Origin: Propionibacteriaceae bacterium
GTDB taxonomy: Bacteria > Actinomycetota > Actinomycetes > Propionibacteriales > Propionibacteriaceae
Reading direction: 5' to 3'
DNA: 64,000 nt
Assembly: GCA_030532825.1 (NCBI GenBank)
Contig: JAUNKK010000003.1
Span: 1 to 64,000 of the forward strand
Position numbers and translations under genes: made by a program. Position 1 is the first letter of the stretch. Each line of letters opens with the position of its first letter. Shown piece by piece: positions 17,906 through 26,627 of this stretch. The notes under the pieces are model-generated. The model was not told the origin of the DNA and made no database searches. It was given only the letters and a program-made list of their open reading frames with translations.

Positions 17906-19083
17906 GACTCCGCCCTAACAAGGGTCGAGACCCCCATGCCGCCGCCAATACACAACGATGCAAGGCCCAGACCGCCGCCGCTGCGCTGCAACTCATGCAA
18001 CAGCGTCACTAACACCCGTGCCCCGGAACAGCCCAGTGGGTGGCCCAATGCGATGGCCCCGCCGTTGGGGTTGGTGATCTCCTGGTTGAGGTTGAGCTGA
18101 CGGATCACGCACAGCGCCTGCGCGGCGAAAGCCTCGTTAAGCTCGATGCGAGCAATGTCGTTCACACCGATTCCGGTGCGTCTCAGCAGTTTCTGGGTGC
18201 TCGCGACGGGGCCGCGCCCCATGAGCTCAGGCTCCACCCCGGCGCTCGTCCCGCCCACCCACGTGGCCATGGGATTGACACCCAGTTCCTTGGCCCGTTC
18301 CCGGCTGAGCACTACCAGCGCCGCCGCCCCGTCGTTGATCGTCGAAGCATTGCCGGCTGTGACGGTGCCGTCCGGTTTGAACGCCGGACGCAGCCGGGCC
18401 AGACCCTCAGCGGTGCTGTTGGGACGGATGCTCTCATCGGCCTGGAAGAGCGTCTTCTCGCGGCCCTGACGGATCTCAAGGGGCAGGATCTCGGCTTCGA
18501 ATCGATCCGCTTGCTGGGCGGCCGCGGCGCGCTGTTGGCTCGTCGCGGCGTAGGCGTCCTGGTCCTCTCGGGAGATGCCGAAACGCTCAGCCAGATTCTC
18601 CGCAGTGATGCCCATCGGATACTGGTTGAAGGTGTCGTTTAGGCCCTCGCTGAACATCGAATCGACGAGTTGCCCGTCGTTGAGCCGATACCCGAACCGG
18701 GCTTTGGAGAGTAGATATGGGGCTTGGGACATGTTCTCCACCCCGCCCACAGCGACGACATCGGCCTGTCCGGACAGCACTTGTGCCGCAGCCAGGTTGA
18801 TTGCTGCCAACGAGGAACCGCACACCTGATTCACCGTGATAGCCGGGATCCCCAGCGGCAAGCCCGCTCCAACACTGGCCTGCCGAGCGATATTCTGACC
18901 GCATCCCGCCTGCAAAACCTGTCCCAGGATCACCTCATCCACAACAGCGCCATCAATCCCAGCGCGTCGCAGGGCCTCCGCCACGACTGCGGTACCCAAC
19001 TGAGCCGCTGAGGTTTCGGCGAGGCTGCCTCCGAATCGGCCGATGGGCGTACGAACCGCCCCGGCCAGTACAACGTGTTTCAC
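17902..19083 (-). CDS. Acetyl-CoA C-acetyltransferase (thiolase)
   Basis: 393 aa from GTG 19083, the canonical thiolase length. Nucleophile Cys88 (NQVCGSSLAAI), GGAIALGHPLGCSGAR with the catalytic His, and the second catalytic Cys in LCIGGGMG. It cleaves acetoacetyl-CoA to two acetyl-CoA, or condenses in reverse. The frame extends to an ATG at 19113, but AGGAG lies 7 nt before the GTG and MKHVVLAGAVRTPIGRF is the usual N-terminus. It ends overlapping the crotonase start by 4 nt. Confidence 0.94.
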   Translation of the reverse strand: MKHVVLAGAVRTPIGRFGGSLAETSAAQLGTAVVAEALRRAGIDGAVVDEVILGQVLQAGCGQNIARQASVGAGLPLGIPAITVNQVCGSSLAAINLAAAQVLSGQADVVAVGGVENMSQAPYLLSKARFGYRLNDGQLVDSMFSEGLNDTFNQYPMGITAENLAERFGISREDQDAYAATSQQRAAAAQQADRFEAEILPLEIRQGREKTLFQADESIRPNSTAEGLARLRPAFKPDGTVTAGNASTINDGAAALVVLSRERAKELGVNPMATWVGGTSAGVEPELMGRGPVASTQKLLRRTGIGVNDIARIELNEAFAAQALCVIRQLNLNQEITNPNGGAIALGHPLGCSGARVLVTLLHELQRSGGGLGLASLCIGGGMGVSTLVRAES

Positions 19084-19097
19084 TGTTGAACTCCTGA

Positions 19098-19385
19098 TCA
19101 TTGTGCTTCGCATTCCCCCGTTCCAGATCTGGGCGTCGAATTCGCCGCGAGCGGCACCATTGCAGGGTTTCGGGTGCCGCAGCAGCCGACTGCGGGCCGC
19201 CCTTCACGTAAGCCGCGCCACCGGAAGATGCACGGCCGCACAGCCCAACGGGACAGCAGACTGGCGGCAGCCCAGCAGCAGCCCTGCCATAGCGCGGGCC
19301 AGGGAAATGGGGCTCGATTCCCGTCGGCCTGAGCGACCGTTTCCTGGGCGCTTCCTGCCCACTTGTAGGCGCCTGCAACAGCCAT
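19098..19385 (-). pseudogene. Remnant of an electron-transfer flavoprotein beta gene (etfB/fixA 5' end)
   Basis: Immediately after the acyl-CoA dehydrogenase stop there is AGGAGG, 5 nt, then ATG 19385. The first codons read AYKWAGSAQETVAQADG after MAVAG, which resembles the N-terminus of EtfB/FixA proteins (pattern aYKw...Q...v.ADG). After about 24 residues the similarity stops in all three frames and the rest (Trp/Cys/Arg-rich) looks non-coding. No etfA follows; the thiolase begins at 19083. I infer a decayed or deleted etfBA pair. The alternative is a short unrelated frame with a chance match. Confidence 0.45.
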
Positions 19386-19394
19386 GGCTGCCTC

Positions 19395-20546
19395 CTAGAC
19401 CTGACCCGCGAGCAGATTCCGGGCGATCACCAGACGCTGGACCTCATTGGTGCCCTCATAGATCTCGGTGATCTTCGCGTCGCGATAAGCGCGCTCGACA
19501 GGGTAGGCCTCCGTGTAACCATTGCCGCCGTGGATCTGGATGGCCTGACTCGCTACGCGGGAGGCCATCTGCCCGCAGAACAGTTTCGCCTGCGCGGCAG
19601 CCGTGGACAGTGGCAGTCCATGCTCCTGCCGCCAAGCCGCATGGTAGGTCAACAGCCGCCCGGCTTGAATGTCGGTGGCCATGTCAGCCAACATCCACTG
19701 GATGGCCTGGAATGCGGAGATAGGTCTACCGAACTGAATCCGCTCCTGGGCGTAGGTCACCGACGCATCCAGTGCGCCCTGTGCGATGCCCAGCGCCTGC
19801 GCCGCTATGCCGATGCGTCCACCATCGAGGGCCTGCATGGCGATGCTGAAGCCCTGTCCCTCCCCGCCAAGAAGAGCTTCCTTCGGCAGATGGACGTTAT
19901 CGAACACCAGGGAAGGTGTGCTGGAGCCACGAATGCCCATCTTGCGTTCGCTTGCGCCAACCGTAAAGCCGAGAGTCTCACGGTCAACGATGAAAGTGCT
20001 GATCTGCCGGTGGGCTGGACCTTCGTTCGTTGTTTTTGCGAAGACCACAAACACCTGTGCGTAGCAGCCTCCCGTAATGAACACCTTCTGGCCATTCAAC
20101 ACATAGCCGTCAGCAACTGGCTGTGCAGTTGAGGACATGGCAGCCACGTCGGTGCCTGCGCCCGGTTCGGTTAAAGCGAAGGCACCCATGGCCTTGCCAC
20201 TAGCCATCGCAGGTAAATAGGCGGCCTTTTGGGCTTCAGTGCCGTGGCTCAGGATCGGCGAGATAGCGAGACTGTTGTGGGACTCCATCATCACCGCGGT
20301 AGTGGCGCAAACCCGCGCTAGCTCCTCGACGGCGATCGCATAGCTGAGGTAATCGAGTTCGGCGCCACCGAAGGCGGCAGGCAGGAACACACCCAGCAGC
20401 CTCTGCTCAGCCAGCTTCGGAATCAGTTCCAGGGGAACACGGTGCTCACGGTCGATCTCCGCCGCGATGGGCGCGATCTCCGTCTCTGCGAACTCACGCG
20501 CGGAATCGCGGATCATCGTCTGCTCGTCGCTGAGGTGGAAATCCAT
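19395..20546 (-). CDS. Acyl-CoA dehydrogenase (butyryl-CoA dehydrogenase type)
   Basis: 383 aa FAD enzyme. FALTEPGAGTDVAAM and FVITGG-like FITGGCYAQ flavin-binding segments, ERKMGIRGSSTP, and the catalytic base Glu364 in IYEGTNEVQRLV, at the position used by short-chain/butyryl-CoA dehydrogenases. It would interconvert crotonyl-CoA and butyryl-CoA, or a 4-hydroxy analogue, passing electrons to an EtfAB. No intact etf genes are in this cluster; only a remnant follows. It lies 13 nt downstream of the CoA-transferase. Confidence 0.9.
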   Translation of the reverse strand: MDFHLSDEQTMIRDSAREFAETEIAPIAAEIDREHRVPLELIPKLAEQRLLGVFLPAAFGGAELDYLSYAIAVEELARVCATTAVMMESHNSLAISPILSHGTEAQKAAYLPAMASGKAMGAFALTEPGAGTDVAAMSSTAQPVADGYVLNGQKVFITGGCYAQVFVVFAKTTNEGPAHRQISTFIVDRETLGFTVGASERKMGIRGSSTPSLVFDNVHLPKEALLGGEGQGFSIAMQALDGGRIGIAAQALGIAQGALDASVTYAQERIQFGRPISAFQAIQWMLADMATDIQAGRLLTYHAAWRQEHGLPLSTAAAQAKLFCGQMASRVASQAIQIHGGNGYTEAYPVERAYRDAKITEIYEGTNEVQRLVIARNLLAGQV

Positions 20547-20559
20547 GATCGGATGCCTT

Positions 20560-21864
20560 TCAGGTGCTGCTTGCGTGCGGGAACCGGTCGGCGAAAGCTG
20601 TGCTCAACTCGTCGCGGAAGGTGGGGTGGGCGATGGCGATCAGACGCCTAGCCCGTTCGCGGAGGGTCTGCCCCCACAACTCGGCCACGCCGTATTCGGT
20701 GACGATGTAGTGCACATCGCAGCGGCCGGTAGAGACCGTGGAGCCGGGCTCCAACAGCGGTACGATTTTGGAGACAGCGCCCTTGCTTGCCGTGGATGCG
20801 ATAGCGATGATAGAGCGGCCGCCGCGGCTCATGCTCGCACCGCGTACGAAGTCGGCCTGGCCGCCGATGCCGCTGATCTGCCTGAGCCCGACGGAACTCG
20901 ACACCACCTGGCCGATGAGGTCCACTTGCACACAGGAGTTGATGGCGACGAGGTTATCGTTCTGGGCGATGACGCGAGGGTCATTGACGTAGTCGACAGG
21001 TGCCATGTGGATCGCAGGATTGTCGTCGACGAAGTCGTAGAGACGCCGGGAACCCATGAGGAAAGTAACCACGGACTTCCCCGCGTGGAGGGTTTTGCGT
21101 TGGTTCGTGACCACCCCGGACTCAATGAGATCAAGGATGCCGTCGGAGAGCATCTCCGAATGGACCCCCAGGTCATGCTTGTCAGTGAGTTCTCTGAGCA
21201 CGGCATCGGGAATAGCGCCGATACCCAACTGGAGTGTGTCTCCGTCGCGGACCAGGCTGGCGCAGTGGCGTCCGATCGCGGCTTCTACTTCGCCGATGGT
21301 GGGGCGGGGCAGCTCAATGATCGGTACATCGGCCTCGACGAAGCAGTCGATCTGGTTAACGTGGAGTGCCGCGTCACCGAGGGTCCTGGGCAGCTGGGGA
21401 TTCACCTGGGCGATGACGGTCCTCGCATGCTCAGCGGCGGCTTTGGTGTAGTCAACCGAGACACCCAGACTGCAATAACCATGAGCATCGGGCGGGGAGA
21501 CCTGGATGAGTGCAACGTCGACCGGCAGCGCTGTCCGGAGAAGTTCAGGTACTTCGTGGAAAAACACCGGGGTGAAATCGGCACGGTCGGCGGCGATAGC
21601 AGCCCGGGTGGATCCGCCCGCAAACAAGCTGTTGTGCCTGAAGGAAGCCTCTACGCCTTCGGCGCAGTACCGGGCCGGCCCCATGGGGACCATGTGGACG
21701 ATTTCCACGTCCCGGTAGGCAGCGGCATTGGCCACCATGGCGTTGGTGAGGACGATAGGCTCGCCGCAGGCATGCCCAGTGACCACCCGGTCGCCGGAGC
21801 GGATGAGCTGCACAGCGGTCTCGGCAGTGGTGAGGTGATCCCGATAGTGGGCCTTCCAGTCCAC
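20560..21864 (-). CDS. abfT: 4-hydroxybutyrate CoA-transferase / acetyl-CoA hydrolase family
   Basis: 434 aa from GTG 21864 (AAGGAG upstream). This is the Cat2/AbfT-type family I CoA-transferase: GDTLQLGIGAIPDAV, and Glu237 in GVHSEMLSDGILDL as the residue expected to carry the glutamyl-CoA thioester; GIGGQADFVRGASMSRGG is near the C-terminus. AbfT moves CoA from acetyl-CoA (or butyryl-CoA) to 4-hydroxybutyrate. Its place beside AbfD supports that substrate or a hydroxylated relative. The frame is open about 90 codons further upstream, but there it overlaps the NifU-like gene antiphase, so the GTG is preferred. Confidence 0.9.
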   Translation of the reverse strand: MDWKAHYRDHLTTAETAVQLIRSGDRVVTGHACGEPIVLTNAMVANAAAYRDVEIVHMVPMGPARYCAEGVEASFRHNSLFAGGSTRAAIAADRADFTPVFFHEVPELLRTALPVDVALIQVSPPDAHGYCSLGVSVDYTKAAAEHARTVIAQVNPQLPRTLGDAALHVNQIDCFVEADVPIIELPRPTIGEVEAAIGRHCASLVRDGDTLQLGIGAIPDAVLRELTDKHDLGVHSEMLSDGILDLIESGVVTNQRKTLHAGKSVVTFLMGSRRLYDFVDDNPAIHMAPVDYVNDPRVIAQNDNLVAINSCVQVDLIGQVVSSSVGLRQISGIGGQADFVRGASMSRGGRSIIAIASTASKGAVSKIVPLLEPGSTVSTGRCDVHYIVTEYGVAELWGQTLRERARRLIAIAHPTFRDELSTAFADRFPHASST

Positions 21865-21880
21865 AGTTGTCTCTCCTTGG

Positions 21881-22192
21881 TCAGTTGTTATTCCGGCGCA
21901 GAAACACCAGCGCCTGAGCCAATAGGTCGTCGCTGACGCTGCCCACCAGAACCACATCGGTGATTCCTTCGACTGCGCCGAGCAATCCCCGGCGCACGAG
22001 GTCTTGCATTGAGTAGTCAGCTGCGGGACAGCCAACACAGGCACCCAGCAGACGAACTCCCACCACCCCCTCGGGGGAAATGTCATCAATCTCGACGGCG
22101 CCGCCGTGGGCGGCCAGCGCCGGACGTACACGGGCGTCCAGCGCGGCCTCCACGAGCGGGCGAATCTCGGTTGCCGCGGCGATCACGGTCAC
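21881..22192 (-). CDS. NifU C-terminal-domain (Nfu-like) iron-sulfur scaffold protein
   Basis: 103 aa. A NifU_C/Nfu domain with the cluster-binding CxxC, Cys52 and Cys55 (LLGACVGCPAADYSMQD), preceded by RPALAAHGGAVEIDDI as in Nfu proteins. Such proteins hold and deliver [4Fe-4S] clusters to target enzymes. It overlaps the AbfD stop by 4 nt and the CoA-transferase follows 16 nt later, so it is translated with a [4Fe-4S]-flavin enzyme that needs an unusual His-ligated cluster. A dedicated delivery role for AbfD is inference. Confidence 0.85.
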   Translation of the reverse strand: MTVIAAATEIRPLVEAALDARVRPALAAHGGAVEIDDISPEGVVGVRLLGACVGCPAADYSMQDLVRRGLLGAVEGITDVVLVGSVSDDLLAQALVFLRRNNN

Positions 22193-23637
22193 TCCTCAAT
22201 GAGCGCGATGTGTTTGGCGAGGCTCTTTTTGGCTTTTAGATCGGCCTGGCGGCCGATCATGATGCGCTGGGCCTGCGGGGAACCAGCGCCATGCAGCGAC
22301 TCAGTTTGATAGCCGACCGCACCCGTGCCAAGGCAGAGGTTCTCGACTAGACGCATCAGCTTCAGCCGGTCCTCAGTGGACACGGACGCTACGCCGCGGA
22401 AATACTTATCGACGATTGGGCCAAGCTCGGGGTGCCTGAGGTCCTTCTCGGAGGGGGCGGTCACCATGAGGCCGCCGGTGACGTCGGTAGCCAGCCGGAC
22501 GATCTCGTAAGGGAACCGGGTGACGTTGAGCTTATTGACGTTCGCCAGCAACAGGTTCACCATGTAGTTGCCACTAGGGGTGGCGTCGCCTTCATAGGAG
22601 CAGGCCAGGGCCGAACTCCACAAAGTCTCGTTGAGGTGCACCATCTCAATGAGCTTGTCCTTGATGTGCGATGCCCTGGGCACGCCGTTGTAATCGGCCG
22701 CCAGCGCGGCGGCGCCGATGAGCACGTCACCGACGCCCGTCTTGCAGGCATAGCTCTGCCGGTGGTACCCGGCGAAGCGCTCTACCAGAAGCCCGGAAAA
22801 CTCGTGCTCGCCATCCATGAACACGCGCTCTTGGGGCACAAACACGTTGTCGAAGACGATGAGCGCCTCCATGCCGCCGAACTGAGGGTTACCCGTGTCC
22901 ATGGGGTTGCCCTCCAGCTTGCGAGTGTCGCAGGACTGGCGGCCCACGATCATGAAGATGCCGTCGGCATCCATGGGAACAGCGAACGCGACGGCCCAGT
23001 CACGATCTTCTTCGGTCATGGTCTGGGTCGGCATCACGATCATCTCGTGCGAGTTACTGGCGCCGGTCTGATGCGCCTTGGCTCCGCGCACGACGATGCC
23101 GTCGGGCCGTCGTTCCACCACATGAACGAACAGATCCGGGTCGGCCTGCTTGTGCGGCGGCAAGGAACGGTCCCCTTTGGGATCGGTCATTGCGCCATCG
23201 ACAATGAGGTCATTTGACTGGATGTAGCGCAGGTACTTTAAGAAGCTTTGGTGATACGACGTGCCGTGCGCCGCGTCGATGTCGAAGGTGGTGCTGAACA
23301 CCGAGTTCAGAGCATCCATACCGACGCAGCGCTGGAAGCAGGAGGCAGTTTTCTGCCCCAGCAAGCGCTGCATTTTCACTTTGTTGACCAAATCGGCCGT
23401 GGATTCGTGGATGTGCGAGAACCGGTTGACCCGCTCCCCGGTGTAGGGGGAGATGGCGGTCGCGATGTCTTGGAACTCGGGGTCCTGCGCCAGGTCATAG
23501 GTGGCCTTCACTGAGTTTAGGGAAGGCCGAAGGATTGGGTTATCCACCGGGTTGGTGACCCTATCTCCTGCCATGAAGATCTTCAGATCCAACTGGCGGA
23601 TGCTCTCGATGTACTCCTCACCGGTTTTCAATGCCAT
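22189..23637 (-). CDS. abfD: 4-hydroxybutyryl-CoA dehydratase / vinylacetyl-CoA delta-isomerase
   Basis: 482 aa, the size of the Clostridium aminobutyricum enzyme. It dehydrates 4-hydroxybutyryl-CoA to crotonyl-CoA by a ketyl-radical mechanism using FAD and a [4Fe-4S] cluster. Cluster ligands are present: Cys100 and Cys104 (TASCFQRCVGMD), His292 and Cys298 (YHRQSYACKTG), corresponding to the three Cys and one His known in the family. The catalytic-region GYQTESLHGAGSPQAQR is near the C-terminus. The FAD-binding acyl-CoA-dehydrogenase-like fold is evident. The oxygen sensitivity of characterised members implies anaerobic expression. Ribosome site AAAGGAGAGAGCA. Confidence 0.96.
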   Translation of the reverse strand: MALKTGEEYIESIRQLDLKIFMAGDRVTNPVDNPILRPSLNSVKATYDLAQDPEFQDIATAISPYTGERVNRFSHIHESTADLVNKVKMQRLLGQKTASCFQRCVGMDALNSVFSTTFDIDAAHGTSYHQSFLKYLRYIQSNDLIVDGAMTDPKGDRSLPPHKQADPDLFVHVVERRPDGIVVRGAKAHQTGASNSHEMIVMPTQTMTEEDRDWAVAFAVPMDADGIFMIVGRQSCDTRKLEGNPMDTGNPQFGGMEALIVFDNVFVPQERVFMDGEHEFSGLLVERFAGYHRQSYACKTGVGDVLIGAAALAADYNGVPRASHIKDKLIEMVHLNETLWSSALACSYEGDATPSGNYMVNLLLANVNKLNVTRFPYEIVRLATDVTGGLMVTAPSEKDLRHPELGPIVDKYFRGVASVSTEDRLKLMRLVENLCLGTGAVGYQTESLHGAGSPQAQRIMIGRQADLKAKKSLAKHIALIEE

Positions 23638-23681
23638 TGCTCTCTCCTTTGCGGCTGCGGTGATGTCTGACCGAGAAATGG

Positions 23682-24791
23682 TCAGTTGTTGCTGAGGTCG
23701 ATGATTTGACGCATGGCGCGGCCCTCAGCCAAGGCGTCCATGCCCTCGTTGATCTGGTTGAGCGTGATGTGACTTGAGATCAAGGCCTCGATCGGCAGTT
23801 TCCCGTCAAGCCACATCTGTGCGTATGTGGGGATATCCCGGGTAGGCACCGCTGAGCCCAGGTAACTACCGATAATCGTGCGGGCCTCACCCGTCATGAC
23901 CGCCGGGGCGAAGGAAGAGCGGGCATCTGGGTGCGGCAGACCGACGGTAACGGTGCGGCCGCCGGGGGACGTGATGGCGAACGCGGTTTCCAAGGCCCTC
24001 GGATGGCCCGCCGCCTCAATCACTACCGGCGCCTTGAACCCCTGAGCAAGGGCCGCTTCGGGCGTGTAGACGGCCTGCGCTCCGAGCGAAGTGGCTCGGT
24101 CTAGTTTGTCGGGTAGGGCGTCGATCCCGATCACGGGGCCACGTCCCAGCGCCACCGCGGTGATCAGGGCTGCCATGCCGACACCGCCGAGCCCGACCAC
24201 GGCGACGGTGTCCCCATCCTCGGGCTGGCCGGCGTTCAGGACTGCGCCGCCACCCGTGAGTACCGCACACCCGAGGACTGCTGCCACATGGGGCGGCACC
24301 TCATCGGGCACGACCACGACCGAGCGTTCGTCCACGACCGTGTGGGTGGCGAACCCGGAAACCCCCAGGTGGTGGAGGATAGGCTCATCGCCCCGGTGCA
24401 GCCGAATCCCCCCTGACATCAAGGTACCGGCCGCGTTGACCTTAGACCCGGGCTCACACGGCAGCCGCCCGTCGGTCAGGCAGCTGGGGCACTCGCCGCA
24501 CCGCGGCAGGAAGGTCATGACCACGCGCTGACCGGGCCGGACCGCCGTCTGCTCCCCAGCCTCGACGACGATCCCGGCGGACTCGTGCCCCAGCAGCATC
24601 GGCACGGGGCGTGGCCGGGCACCGTTGACGACAGACAGGTCGGAGTGGCAGATACCGGCCGCTTCGACGCGGACCAGGAGTTCCGTCGGACCGGGGGGAT
24701 CCAGCTCAAGCTCAGTGACAACGATGGGCTTGCTAGTGGCGTATGGGGCGTCGGTGCCGACCCGTTCCAGGACGGCTCCTGTGATTTTCAT
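23682..24791 (-). CDS. Zinc-dependent medium-chain alcohol dehydrogenase
   Basis: 369 aa. Catalytic zinc ligands Cys48 (AAGICHSD) and His69-Glu70 (LLGHESAG); structural zinc Cys98, Cys101, Cys104 and Cys112 (CGECPSC...C); Rossmann GLGGVGMAAL. Class III-like ADH subfamily. In the cluster it is expected to reduce a C4 aldehyde: succinate semialdehyde to 4-hydroxybutyrate in the known pathway, or 3-hydroxy-4-oxobutanoate to 3,4-dihydroxybutyrate in the route I propose. ATG 24791 is chosen over the one at 24878: GGAG is correctly spaced and it avoids an 77-nt overlap with iolB. Confidence 0.88.
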   Translation of the reverse strand: MKITGAVLERVGTDAPYATSKPIVVTELELDPPGPTELLVRVEAAGICHSDLSVVNGARPRPVPMLLGHESAGIVVEAGEQTAVRPGQRVVMTFLPRCGECPSCLTDGRLPCEPGSKVNAAGTLMSGGIRLHRGDEPILHHLGVSGFATHTVVDERSVVVVPDEVPPHVAAVLGCAVLTGGGAVLNAGQPEDGDTVAVVGLGGVGMAALITAVALGRGPVIGIDALPDKLDRATSLGAQAVYTPEAALAQGFKAPVVIEAAGHPRALETAFAITSPGGRTVTVGLPHPDARSSFAPAVMTGEARTIIGSYLGSAVPTRDIPTYAQMWLDGKLPIEALISSHITLNQINEGMDALAEGRAMRQIIDLSNN

Positions 24792-24801
24792 GATGCTCCG
24801 A

Positions 24802-25689
24802 TCAAAGGGTGAGGGGAAGGCGAGGGTCGATGCTTTGGGAGGACATGGCTTCGGGAATCCACGAGTGACATGGATCATTGGTGACCAGCCAATGCCGTTG
24901 TCCGGGGCCAGCCATCACGTTGAGGTAATACATGTGGTAGCCGGGGGCAGCCGCGGCTGGGCCGTGCCAGCCGTGAGGGATGAACAGTGAATCACCGGAG
25001 CGGACCTCCGCGTGCACATCAATGGGGCGCGCAGGATCGGTGGAATACACACGTGCGTACCCGATAGGCTGGGCTTGCGCAGCACCGCCGGGGGCTGGTG
25101 CGGTTTCGAAGTAGTAGATTTCCTCCAGCGCGTTCTCAGTCTCGGTGATCTCGTCGTGCTTGTGCGGCGGGTAAGAGGACCAGTTCCCGGCGGGGGTGAT
25201 GACTTCACAGACGATGAACTTGTCGGCATCCAGAGTGGCTGCCATGCCGAAGTTGTGGACTTCCCGCGAGCAACTGCCAGTGCCGCGGAGTTCGACGGCG
25301 ATGTCCTCGGCCCTGAAGAGACGGTTCGGCTTGCGATGGGCGGTAGGGGCGGTCGCGACGGCGACGCGGCCCGGCCGCGTGGCGGTGATGCGGATCTCTT
25401 GGCCATTGCCGATGAAGCAAACATCCGTCGGTCCGGCGAACACGTTCGCACGTCCCCGCAGCGGGTGGGTCTCGCCGCCGGTGGTGACGGCGAACGCACC
25501 CCACAGCGGAACTACAAGCCGTTCCTCGTTTGCCGCAGGCAACATGAGCTCCTGACCCTCGGTCACGTCGGCGGCTTTGATGCCGGTATGGGCCCAGCCG
25601 TCGAGTTGGGTGGAGGAGCCTTCCGCGCCCACCGACAGGAACCAAGGCCCTTCACTGGCGGTACCGGCTGGGTAGAACCAGTTCGTCAC
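24802..25689 (-). CDS. iolB: 5-deoxy-glucuronate isomerase
   Basis: 295 aa bicupin; converts 5-deoxy-D-glucuronate to 5-dehydro-2-deoxy-D-gluconate, the fourth step of inositol catabolism. The C-terminal cupin carries the metal site: SYPPHKHDE (two His and Glu), EEIYYFE and PHGWHGP. The N-terminal cupin is partly conserved (VPLWGAFAVTTGGETHPLRGR). It is the last recognisable upper-pathway iol enzyme before the CoA genes. Its start overlaps the stop of the transketolase C-terminal subunit by 4 nt, so the two are translationally coupled. Confidence 0.93.
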   Translation of the reverse strand: MTNWFYPAGTASEGPWFLSVGAEGSSTQLDGWAHTGIKAADVTEGQELMLPAANEERLVVPLWGAFAVTTGGETHPLRGRANVFAGPTDVCFIGNGQEIRITATRPGRVAVATAPTAHRKPNRLFRAEDIAVELRGTGSCSREVHNFGMAATLDADKFIVCEVITPAGNWSSYPPHKHDEITETENALEEIYYFETAPAPGGAAQAQPIGYARVYSTDPARPIDVHAEVRSGDSLFIPHGWHGPAAAAPGYHMYYLNVMAGPGQRHWLVTNDPCHSWIPEAMSSQSIDPRLPLTL

Positions 25690-26627
25690 TTTGTTTCCTT
25701 TCCTTCCAGCACGAGTGAAACTTGTTCGGCCACCTTCTCGGGTGCCAGGCCGTAGTGCTCCAGCAGATAGCTGTTGGGGGCCGACTCGGACCAGGAATCG
25801 GCAAGGCCGTGGCGGACGACCCTTATCCCTGGGGCCTGGTCGGCGATGATCTCGGCCACCAGGCTGCCGAGGCCACCGAGCACCGAGTGTTCTTCGACGG
25901 TGATGACGACAGGGGAGTGGGCCAGCTCACTGAGCAGGGCCGCCTCGTTGAGGGGCTTGAGGCAACCGACATGTACGACACGGGCTTCAATGCCCTTGGC
26001 GGCGAGGCAATCGGCGGCCTGTAGGGTGCGGGAGGTCTGAACTCCCGTCGAGACGAGGGTGACATCGCGGCCATCGCGAAACCGCTGCACAGCGCCGAGG
26101 GTGAAGGTGTGGCCCTCCTCGAAGACGGGGGCGACGGCGTCACGGGCGACCCGCAGGTAGACCGGGCCGTCGTACTCGGCAATCCACGGCATCATGGCGG
26201 CCAGCTCAAACTCGTCGGCTGGGGCCAGCACCACCATGTTCGGCATAGCGCGCATCGTCGCCAGGTCCTCCAGGTCCTGGTGCGTCTTACCCGCGGACCC
26301 GTTGAACAGGCCGGAATAGGCGGCGCATACCCGCACGGGGGCCTTGGTCTGCGACACGAGCACGCGGATCTGGTCTAGGGCGCGGGAGGTGAGGAACACG
26401 CCGAAGGTGGACAGCCAGGGCCGGTAACCAAGGGTTGTCATGCCCATGGCCACCCCCACCATGTTGGCCTCCGCGATGCCCATCTCCAGGAAGGCGTCTG
26501 GCACCTGGTCGGCGACCATGACGGCCTGGGTGGAGGTGGCGAGGTCACCATCAAGGACGACCACGCGGGAATCGGTCTTCGCCAGCTCAACGAGGCTTTC
26601 GCCCCAGACGGCGCGTTGGGCCTTCAT
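25686..26627 (-). CDS. Transketolase, C-terminal subunit
   Basis: 313 aa covering the pyrimidine-binding and C-terminal domains of transketolase: VVVLDGDLATSTQ, the Glu in FLEMGIAEANMVGVAMGMT that activates TPP, RVCAAYSGLFNGSAGKTHQDLEDLA (cited by parts) and VTVEEHSVLGGLGS. Split transketolases of about 290 plus 310 aa occur in archaea and many bacteria. It shares 4-nt overlaps both with its N-terminal partner and with iolB, which ties it to the inositol operon. The activity proposed here, taking a two-carbon ketol from 5-dehydro-2-deoxy-gluconate, is inference; ordinary pentose-phosphate work is the alternative. Confidence 0.88.
   Translation of the reverse strand: MKAQRAVWGESLVELAKTDSRVVVLDGDLATSTQAVMVADQVPDAFLEMGIAEANMVGVAMGMTTLGYRPWLSTFGVFLTSRALDQIRVLVSQTKAPVRVCAAYSGLFNGSAGKTHQDLEDLATMRAMPNMVVLAPADEFELAAMMPWIAEYDGPVYLRVARDAVAPVFEEGHTFTLGAVQRFRDGRDVTLVSTGVQTSRTLQAADCLAAKGIEARVVHVGCLKPLNEAALLSELAHSPVVITVEEHSVLGGLGSLVAEIIADQAPGIRVVRHGLADSWSESAPNSYLLEHYGLAPEKVAEQVSLVLEGKETK

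Noticed and set aside
20467..21936. A 489-codon plus-strand open frame
   Set aside because: It is exactly antisense to the CoA-transferase, has no domain or ribosome site, and reflects the GC-rich codon bias of the real gene.
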